A stretch of 48,253 nt of DNA from Bacillota bacterium (GTDB lineage Bacteria > Bacillota_I > Bacilli_A > Izemoplasmatales > Hujiaoplasmataceae): contig QKCT01000038.1 of NCBI GenBank assembly GCA_003245625.1, positions 1-48,253 on the forward strand. The letters are read 5' to 3'. Positions 42,228 through 48,253 of the stretch are shown piece by piece (position 1 is the stretch's first letter; each line of letters starts with the position of its first letter). The notes under the pieces were generated by a model. The model saw only the letters and a program-made list of their open reading frames with translations, searched no databases and was not told where the DNA came from. The translations under genes were made by a program, and so were the position numbers.

Positions 42228-42926
42228 ATGAGAGTCATGAGAAGCACAAATCCTGTTTTGCGTGCCGTTCGACAAGAATCCTATGTGAGTGATCAGCCGG
42301 TGACATATGCAAACGTAACCTATAAAACACTATTTCTGGTTGCCCTTGTTATGGCAAGCGGATGGTTTATGCTACAATATGGTCAGATTAGTTATCTAAC
42401 CTTAATCGGAGCCGTGATTGTTGGATTTATAGCGGTTATCGTCGGAACGAGATCCGTGCGTCTATCTCCCTATTTTGCGATTCTTTATGCTTTATCAGAA
42501 GGGGTAGTATTAGGAGTAGTTTCTGGACTATACATGAATTTCTATGACGACGGCATTGTTCCAACCGCAATGTTGACAACGCTGTTGGTTGTTTTTATTA
42601 TGCTATTGTTGTATACCACTAAAATTATCAAAGTTACACAACGTTTTGCATCTGTATTAGTTGTTTCGTTATTAGCTGTAATTTTGATGAGTGTTTTAGC
42701 AATTTTCTTACCATTTGGTAGTGGATTATTTTATGTTATAGTTATCTTGTCCGCTGTCTTGTCTGCGTTTTTCTTGCTTTTGGATTTTCGTTCCATCGAG
42801 TATGGTGTGGAATCCGGAATTGATCAAAAATATGGTTGGGTCTTATCTTTAGGACTCTTAGTCACCATTGTTTGGATTTATGTCGAGATGTTACGTTTAC
42901 TTGCAATTTTCGGCCGAAGAAACTGA
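42228..42926 (+). CDS. Bax inhibitor-1/YccA family membrane protein
   Basis: This 232-residue protein has seven hydrophobic helices after a ~40-residue polar N-terminus that begins with the family's typical STNPVLRAV. The late LLDFRSIEYGVESG and the last helix WIYVEMLRLLAIF match the Bax inhibitor-1 (TMBIM, PF12811-like) pattern; the Asp in LLDF lies where pH-gating Asps of the Bacillus homologue YetJ are. Members are thought to leak Ca2+ or modulate membrane proteases. The substrate here is unproved. GGAGG precedes the ATG. It is monocistronic between polC and the pheS leader. Confidence 0.85.
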   Translation: MRVMRSTNPVLRAVRQESYVSDQPVTYANVTYKTLFLVALVMASGWFMLQYGQISYLTLIGAVIVGFIAVIVGTRSVRLSPYFAILYALSEGVVLGVVSGLYMNFYDDGIVPTAMLTTLLVVFIMLLLYTTKIIKVTQRFASVLVVSLLAVILMSVLAIFLPFGSGLFYVIVILSAVLSAFFLLLDFRSIEYGVESGIDQKYGWVLSLGLLVTIVWIYVEMLRLLAIFGRRN

Positions 42927-42933
42927 TTAATAC

Positions 42934-42961
42934 TTGAAATATTTTGAATTCTTGTTATAAT
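42934..42961 (+). promoter_or_regulatory. Promoter of pheS-pheT
   Basis: TTGAAA (42934-42939), a 16-base spacer and TATAAT (42956-42961), just after the preceding stop codon. Confidence 0.8.
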
Positions 42962-42965
42962 GAGA

Positions 42966-43189
42966 ACATAAGAAAACAGTGAAGAAGAAATAGTAGTCGG
43001 GTTTGATTTGTGAAAGAGAAAAATGCCTTGAGCTGAAAGCATTTAACAGATTGCTGATGAATTCACCTTCCGAGTGAGACTAATCCTCTCCGTACCAGGC
43101 GTTAACGGGTTCGAGTGCCAGTCATAGTGCTGGAACGAAGGTGGTACCACGGTTATTCAAATCGTCCTTTTTTTAGGGCGATTTTTTTT
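42966..43189 (+). promoter_or_regulatory. T-box riboswitch, phenylalanine-specific (pheS leader)
   Basis: The antiterminator GAAGGTGGTACCACGG is at 43137-43152. The terminator AAATCGTCC/GGGCGATTT plus a T run is at 43159-43189. The likely specifier is TTC (Phe) in GATGAATTCACC (43066-43077). Most of the 284-base gap 42927-43210 is this leader. Confidence 0.94.
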
Positions 43190-43210
43190 ATATTTTGTTA
43201 GGAGGAAACG

Positions 43211-44245
43211 ATGGAGCAAAAACTAAAAGGCTTAGTAGAAGAACTGGAAGCCAAATTATCACAAGTCAAAAATGCAAATGACTTAAACTTGCTGAAAGCG
43301 GAATATCTAGGTAAGAAAAGTGTGTTTAACGACTTGATGAAACAATTGAAAGATATCCCAAATGAAGAAAAACCATTGATGGGAAAATTGATAAATGAAG
43401 CGAAACAACAGATCGCTGCGAAACTTGACGATGCAAAAATGGAAATGGATCGGAAATTAGTCGAAGAAAAACTTAAATCCGAAGCGATCGATGTGACTCT
43501 TCCTGGAAAATCAAGCAATGTTGGTTCCAAACATTTGTTATCGCAAGTAATTGAAGAAGTGGAAGACATCTTCGTGGGACTCGGATATACCGTGAAAGAA
43601 GGACCGGAAGTGGAGTCCGATAAGTACAACTTCGAAATGTTGAATTTGCCAAAGGATCATCCTGCAAGAGATATGCAAGATTCCTTGTACATTTCAGAAG
43701 AAACGCTATTGCGTACTCACACTTCTCCCGTGCAAGTTCGAAGTTTATTGGAAAACACGAATCAAGAACCAATGAAGATTATCTGTCCTGGGAAGGTCTA
43801 TCGAAAAGATGACGATGATCAAACCCATTCTCATCAATTTACCCAAGTAGAAGGATTGGTGGTGGACGCAAATGCTACATTGGCAGACCTAAAAGGGACC
43901 TTATTATTTGTGGCACAAAAACTCTTTGGTGAAGAACGAAAGATTCGTTTAAGACCATCGTATTTTCCATTTACCGAACCGAGTGTCGAAGTCGATGTGA
44001 GTTGTTATAAATGCGGTGGGAGCGGATGCAGTATGTGCGGATACACCGGATGGATTGAAATTCTTGGAGCTGGCATGGTCAACAACAATGTGCTGAGAGA
44101 TGCTGGGTACGATCCAGATAAGTTCCAAGGATTTGCATTAGGAATGGGGATTGAACGTATTGCCATTCTAAAATATGGAGTGGATGATATCCGTGCATTC
44201 TATACCAATGACCTGCGCTTTAATAAGCAGTTTAGGGGGAAATAA
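43211..44245 (+). CDS. pheS: Phenylalanyl-tRNA synthetase alpha chain
   Basis: This 344-residue class II subunit has an N-terminal tRNA-binding coiled coil (about 1-85, Lys/Glu-rich). The catalytic part contains [71 protein letters not shown] and [22 protein letters not shown]. It charges tRNA-Phe as an alpha2-beta2 complex with PheT, encoded 2 bases downstream. A cysteine cluster [14 protein letters not shown] is the usual zinc-like insertion of bacterial PheS. GGAGG precedes the ATG. Confidence 0.98.
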   Translation: MEQKLKGLVEELEAKLSQVKNANDLNLLKAEYLGKKSVFNDLMKQLKDIPNEEKPLMGKLINEAKQQIAAKLDDAKMEMDRKLVEEKLKSEAIDVTLPGKSSNVGSKHLLSQVIEEVEDIFVGLGYTVKEGPEVESDKYNFEMLNLPKDHPARDMQDSLYISEETLLRTHTSPVQVRSLLENTNQEPMKIICPGKVYRKDDDDQTHSHQFTQVEGLVVDANATLADLKGTLLFVAQKLFGEERKIRLRPSYFPFTEPSVEVDVSCYKCGGSGCSMCGYTGWIEILGAGMVNNNVLRDAGYDPDKFQGFALGMGIERIAILKYGVDDIRAFYTNDLRFNKQFRGK

Positions 44246-44247
44246 AC

Positions 44248-46614
44248 ATGAAAGTATCTATGAATTGGTTGAAAGAATATGTCAACCTTGATCCAGATTA
44301 TAAAAAATTAGAAGAAGCCTTCAACTTAAAAAGTCAAGAAGTTGCTGGGTTAGAGAAACTTGTCGATATCGAAGGACTTGTCGTTGGTTATGTTTTGACT
44401 TGTGAAAAACACCCGGAAGCAGATAAATTACATGTCACTACAGTTGATGTATCCGATGAGGTTTTACAAATTATTTGTGGGGCACCAAACGTGGCAGCAG
44501 GACAAAAGGTTATTGTTTCCAAAGTGGGTGTTGTTCTCCCTGGTGATTTTAAAATTAAAAAGGCAAAAATCAGAGGAATTGAATCGAATGGAATGATTTG
44601 TTCCCTTGAAGAACTTGGTGTCAAAGAATTTGACCCAGAAGAAACGGGAATTTATGTTTTGGGTGAGGATGCGGTAATTGGGGAAGATCCTTTAAAATAC
44701 CTCAATTTAGATGACAGTGTTCTGGAACTGGATTTAACGGCCAATCGACCAGATTTGCTATCGATGGAAGGTGTCGGATATGATGCCGCTTGTATGTTGG
44801 ACTTAGAAATTCAAACGAAGAAACACACTTATGAAAAACGCAAAGAAGAAAACAATTTTAGCGTTTATACCGATACAAAAGATTGTAAAGCATATTATGC
44901 TCAAGTCATTGATCATATCACTGTTAAACCAAGTCCATCTTGGTTGAAAGCACGACTAATGGCAGCTGGGGTAAGACCAATCAATAATGTTGTTGATATC
45001 TCAAACTATGTCATGTTGGAATATGGACAACCACTTCATGCCTTCGACTATAATCGTATCGAATCGGATACCATTATTGTTCGTCATGCAAAAACAGGAG
45101 AAAAGATTGTCACGCTTGACGGCCAAAATCGTGATCTTCTAGAGTATGATTTGGTGATTACCGATGGCAAGAAGCCGATTGCTTTAGCTGGTGTGATGGG
45201 CGGATATGATACCGAAGTAGAACCAGATACTACTAAAGTTCTTCTGGAGTCTGCTTATTTCGATCCAACCTGTATTCGCAAAACATCGCGACGATTAGAT
45301 TTGAAGAGTGAAGCTTCCTCTCGTTTTGAAAAAGGAGTAGATCCAAATAAACTAATCAAAGCAATGGAGTATGCGACTCAACTTTTCGTGGAACTTGCTG
45401 GTGGAGAGGTTGTGGGGGATTATAGTTTCTTTGATAATACACAAAAAGACCCAACTCGAATTGACATCACTTTGGAGAAATTGAATTCGGTAACGGGACA
45501 TACCTTCACCATTTCAGAAGTCGAAAGTATTTTGAAACGCCTCTATTTTGACTACCATAAACAAGGGGATCTATTCAAGATTGATGTGCCAACGAGACGT
45601 CAAAACTTTTATGGATATCAAGATATTGTAGAGGAAATCGTTCGTATTTATGGTTATGATAGGATTCCAACCACAATTCCAGCAACACCAACAACAGGAT
45701 ATTTAACTAAGAAACAGCGACTCAGAAGAACGATTCGCGAGTATTTCGTTAATAATAATTTCAATGAAACAATCACTTATTCTTTGGTAACGCAAAAAGA
45801 AGCGGTAGAATTCGATCAGTTGACAGCCGATACTGTTGTCATCATGAATCCACTGAACAAAGAAAAAGATACATTGCGTCATTCCTTACTGCCATCGTTA
45901 TTGAATATTTTGCAATACAATCAAAGTCGAAAGATTGATAATATATTCTTGTTCGAGTTAGGAAGAGGATATCACAATGGTTATGAAAGAGAATGGTTAA
46001 GTGGTCTAATGACAGGGGTCTATACCTCAACGTTATGGCAAGGAAAAAAAGAAGTTAGTGATTTTTATCTGTTAAAAGGATTATTGGAATCTCTCTTAGT
46101 TAAATTACATTTGGAAGATTATGAAATCAAGAAAGCAAGCGAACCACTTCCAACCATGCATCCTGGAATGACTGCTGATCTCTATATCAATAAACAATAT
46201 ATTGGGTATCTAGGAAAACTTCATCCTCAAAAAGAAATGGATTTAGGAATCAACAAAACTTTTGTATTCGAATTGGATTACGATAAATTAGCAGAACTCT
46301 ACGAACCGAACCTAGTGATGCAACCAGTACCGAAATATCCTAGTGTTTCTAGAGACCTGGCATTGGTCGTCGATCGCGATTTGGAAGCGCAAGCAATCAT
46401 TGATCAAGTTATTTTTGCAGGCAAAAAGACCTTAAAAGATGTCTCGATATTTGATCTCTATCAAGGGGATAAGATTGAGCCTGACAAAAAGTCAATTGCC
46501 CTTTCATTGGTTCTCCAAAATCCAGAAAAGACATTGGAAAGCAGTGAAGTCGATCAGATCATTGAACGAATTCTAAAACATTTAGATAAAACTTTGAATG
46601 CAAAAATCCGTTAA
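44248..46614 (+). CDS. pheT: Phenylalanyl-tRNA synthetase beta chain
   Basis: This 788-residue subunit has the usual length. In order it has an N-terminal B1 part (MNWLKEYVNLD), an EMAP-like tRNA-binding domain (about 40-150; GYVLTCEKHPEADKLHVTTVDV, GMICSLEELG), the B3/B4 editing region (RPINNVVDISNYVMLEYGQPLHAFD, ALAGVMGG, RRLDLKSEASSRFEKGVD), B5, and an anticodon-binding FDX-ACB domain (about 695-788; PKYPSVSRDLALVVD). It edits Tyr-tRNA-Phe and binds tRNA. It is co-transcribed with pheS and ends at a strong hairpin. Confidence 0.98.
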   Translation: MKVSMNWLKEYVNLDPDYKKLEEAFNLKSQEVAGLEKLVDIEGLVVGYVLTCEKHPEADKLHVTTVDVSDEVLQIICGAPNVAAGQKVIVSKVGVVLPGDFKIKKAKIRGIESNGMICSLEELGVKEFDPEETGIYVLGEDAVIGEDPLKYLNLDDSVLELDLTANRPDLLSMEGVGYDAACMLDLEIQTKKHTYEKRKEENNFSVYTDTKDCKAYYAQVIDHITVKPSPSWLKARLMAAGVRPINNVVDISNYVMLEYGQPLHAFDYNRIESDTIIVRHAKTGEKIVTLDGQNRDLLEYDLVITDGKKPIALAGVMGGYDTEVEPDTTKVLLESAYFDPTCIRKTSRRLDLKSEASSRFEKGVDPNKLIKAMEYATQLFVELAGGEVVGDYSFFDNTQKDPTRIDITLEKLNSVTGHTFTISEVESILKRLYFDYHKQGDLFKIDVPTRRQNFYGYQDIVEEIVRIYGYDRIPTTIPATPTTGYLTKKQRLRRTIREYFVNNNFNETITYSLVTQKEAVEFDQLTADTVVIMNPLNKEKDTLRHSLLPSLLNILQYNQSRKIDNIFLFELGRGYHNGYEREWLSGLMTGVYTSTLWQGKKEVSDFYLLKGLLESLLVKLHLEDYEIKKASEPLPTMHPGMTADLYINKQYIGYLGKLHPQKEMDLGINKTFVFELDYDKLAELYEPNLVMQPVPKYPSVSRDLALVVDRDLEAQAIIDQVIFAGKKTLKDVSIFDLYQGDKIEPDKKSIALSLVLQNPEKTLESSEVDQIIERILKHLDKTLNAKIR

Positions 46615-46619
46615 TTAGT

Positions 46620-46643
46620 AAGACCGGTCTAACCGGTCTTTTT
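46620..46643 (+). terminator. Terminator after pheT
   Basis: The stem AGACCGGT/ACCGGTCT with a 3-base loop and T tract lies 5 bases after the pheT stop. Confidence 0.93.
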
Positions 46644-46670
46644 ATATTATTTTACGTTATACTTACTGGT

Positions 46671-46689
46671 TCTATGATATAATCATAGA
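46671..46689. promoter_or_regulatory. Perfect palindrome over the -10 of the ABC operon
   Basis: TCTATGAT-ATA-ATCATAGA has 8-base arms and a 3-base centre and fully covers the -10 TATAAT (46678-46683). Such placement is typical of operators of TetR/MarR/GntR-type repressors. No regulator gene is in view. Confidence 0.65.
46675..46683 (+). promoter_or_regulatory. Extended -10 promoter of the ABC exporter operon
   Basis: TGATATAAT lies 33 bases before the ATG at 46716. The -35 is weak, as expected if an activator or repressor controls it. Confidence 0.6.
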
Positions 46690-46715
46690 TGATTATGCTG
46701 TTAGGAGGGTAAGGC

Positions 46716-47630
46716 ATGGGGAATATCATCGAAGTAAAACAACTGAAGAAAAACTATGGATTGATCGAAGCTGTCAAAGGAATCGATTTTTACGTGGAAG
46801 AAGGGTCTTTGTTTGCTTTTCTAGGACCAAATGGAGCTGGAAAAAGTACGACAATCAACATTCTTTCTACTCTACTTTCCAATGATGAGGGTCAGGTAAC
46901 GGTCAATCAATTCATGCTTGGTAATGAGGATGATGCCATTCGAAAATCGATCGGTATCGTATTTCAAGATAGTGTTTTAGATGAATTATTAACCGTTGAA
47001 GAAAATCTCAAAACAAGAGGTAGTTTCTATGGTTTGAAGAAAAATGAGTTGAGTGAGCGAATTCAGATTGCTTTGGAAGTGACAGGAATCACCGACTTGG
47101 CTCATCGTAAATACGGCAGTCTTTCCGGTGGCCAAAGAAGAAGAACAGACATTGCTAGAGCTTTAATTCATCAACCAAAAGTATTATTTTTGGATGAGCC
47201 GACTACCGGTTTGGATCCTCAGACAAGAAGAAATGTCTGGGAAACAATCAAACGATTACAAGAAACGGAAAATATGACTGTGTTCTTAACAACTCACTAC
47301 ATGGAAGAAGCTGAGGATGCGAATTATGTAGTGATCATAGACGAAGGTATCATTGCGGCTAAAGGAACTCCTACGGAATTAAAAGATAAATACTCCAAGG
47401 ATTCTTTGAGAGTTAAAGTCAAAGATGATCTTTGGATCCAGAATTATCTCAAAAAAAATAAAATCAGTTTTACAAAACGAAACGATCTATACATTATTCG
47501 ATTGAAAACAACGTTGGATAGCATTGACATTCTCTCCGAAATTAAAGATCAAATCGTTTCTTTTCAAGTGCTCAACGGAACACTTGATGATGCATTCATC
47601 GAAGTAACCGGAAAGGAGATAAGAGGATGA
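46716..47630 (+). CDS. ABC transporter ATP-binding protein (DrrA/ABC-2 type)
   Basis: This 304-residue ATPase has Walker A GPNGAGKST near residue 37, the Q-loop GIVFQDSVLDELLTVEEN, signature LSGGQRRRTDIARAL, Walker B VLFLDEPTTGLDPQ and the H-loop TTHYMEEAE. A C-terminal ~70-residue extension, like that of DrrA-type drug/lipid exporters, follows. It energises the permease encoded in the overlapping next gene (ATGA). The transported compound is unknown; antibiotic or lipid export is typical of the family. ATG has GGAGGGTAAGG upstream. Confidence 0.93.
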   Translation: MGNIIEVKQLKKNYGLIEAVKGIDFYVEEGSLFAFLGPNGAGKSTTINILSTLLSNDEGQVTVNQFMLGNEDDAIRKSIGIVFQDSVLDELLTVEENLKTRGSFYGLKKNELSERIQIALEVTGITDLAHRKYGSLSGGQRRRTDIARALIHQPKVLFLDEPTTGLDPQTRRNVWETIKRLQETENMTVFLTTHYMEEAEDANYVVIIDEGIIAAKGTPTELKDKYSKDSLRVKVKDDLWIQNYLKKNKISFTKRNDLYIIRLKTTLDSIDILSEIKDQIVSFQVLNGTLDDAFIEVTGKEIRG

Positions 47631-48253
47631 TTTGGTCATTAGTAGTGCGCAATTTGAAAATGTATTTCCGCGATAAAGCATCTGTATTCTTCAGCATGTT
47701 AGGTGTCATCATCATCATTGGTCTCTATGCAACATTTTTAGGTGATATGATGATTTCTTATGCGGGAGAGGAATTTGAGAACGCACCAATCGATGTTCGC
47801 TTCTTGATGGACAGTTGGATTATGGCTGGCGTTATTATCGTTGCCACGATTACGACAACATTGGGTGCGTATGGCATCGCTGTGCAAGATAATGCCTCAA
47901 AAATTATTTACGATTTTCGAGTCTCGCCAATCAAACGTTTCAAAATTGTATTATCCTATTTAATCAGCGCCTTTTTTGTCGGTTTGATTATGTGCATGGT
48001 CTCATTGGCATTAGGAGAAATATATATCAAATTTTCCGGTGGAGAATTTTTAGATTTTCTTGGTTTCTTAAAAGCACTTGGTATCATCATTCTATCTGTC
48101 ATGATGAATTCTTCCATCGCTTTCTTTATCATAAGTTTTATTAAAAGTAACAGTGCATTTGGAGCGATTAGTACAGTCGTAGGTTCTATTATCGGTTTTC
48201 TAATGGGAGTCTATATTCCAATTGGAAATCTGCCATCAGGATTGCAAACAATT
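47627..48253 (+). CDS. ABC-2 type transporter permease (cut by window end)
   Basis: The reading frame opens at ATG 47627 overlapping the ATPase stop by four bases and stays open to the end of the window, giving 209 residues so far (absent from the track because it has no stop here). It starts MIWSLVVRNLKMYFRDKAS, the typical cytoplasmic entry of ABC-2 permeases, followed by a membrane helix (MLGVIIIIGLYATFL), an external loop, and at least four more hydrophobic helices (for example WIMAGVIIVATITTTLGAY and YLISAFFVGLIMCMVSLAL). It should form the channel with the DrrA-like ATPase. The C-terminus is outside the window. Confidence 0.88.
   Translation, partial: MIWSLVVRNLKMYFRDKASVFFSMLGVIIIIGLYATFLGDMMISYAGEEFENAPIDVRFLMDSWIMAGVIIVATITTTLGAYGIAVQDNASKIIYDFRVSPIKRFKIVLSYLISAFFVGLIMCMVSLALGEIYIKFSGGEFLDFLGFLKALGIIILSVMMNSSIAFFIISFIKSNSAFGAISTVVGSIIGFLMGVYIPIGNLPSGLQTI

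Overview
This window looks like chromosomal DNA of a low-GC Firmicutes/Mollicutes-type bacterium. The best guess is a free-living, wall-deficient lineage such as Acholeplasmatales or Izemoplasmatales, and this placement is inference. The grounds are AT-rich DNA, TGA used as a stop codon, a Gram-positive PolC, DnaB/DnaI helicase loaders, a CcpA-like regulator, T-box leaders before tyrS, thrS and pheS, and the order polA-mutM-coaE-(x)-dnaB-dnaI-thrS, which resembles the Bacillus order. No phage, IS element, CRISPR array, rRNA or tRNA gene was seen. No gene-free stretch exceeds 300 bases; the longest, about 280, is the pheS T-box leader.

Layout. Positions 1-2217 (minus) hold an operon argF-arcC-fhs: ornithine carbamoyltransferase, carbamate kinase and the start of formate-THF ligase. 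A near-consensus CcpA (cre) site lies inside its promoter. An OsmC-like protein (plus) follows, then a minus-strand pair: a Kef-type antiporter coupled to a secreted lipoprotein endonuclease I. Next come a small thioredoxin-like protein, a GPH-type sugar:cation symporter, a DUF134 regulator with a NifX-like His-tailed protein, a membrane-anchored EEP-family nuclease/phosphatase, an esterase, and a PII-like protein overlapping a second antiporter. From 12.1 kb the window is mostly housekeeping: rimM-trmD-rplS, ccpA-like, and T-box-tyrS. On the minus strand are a c-di-GMP phosphodiesterase receptor and a Zn/Cd P-type ATPase. On the plus strand follow pepV-trmB-M42 peptidase, an ECF S component (probably for pantothenate) with coaX, polA-(mutM-coaE fusion)-unknown-dnaB-dnaI, T-box-thrS, rqcH (minus), gmk-rpoZ, polC, a Bax inhibitor-1 family membrane protein, T-box-pheS-pheT, and an ABC exporter pair cut by the window end.

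How the genes work together. Replication and repair (PolC, Pol I, DnaB, DnaI, MutM), translation (three tRNA synthetases, RimM, TrmD, TrmB, L19, RqcH) and CoA supply (S component, CoaX, CoaE) make up the core. The accessory part suggests an anaerobic, scavenging life: secreted nucleases, peptidases, a sugar symporter, and energy recovery from carbamoyl phosphate and possibly formyl-THF under carbon-catabolite control. The most unusual items are the MutM-CoaE fusion, the PII-like/antiporter overlapping pair, the long N-terminal extension on RpoZ, and several perfect palindromes over promoters (DUF134 operon, ABC operon). No wholly new multi-gene defence or mobile system was found.
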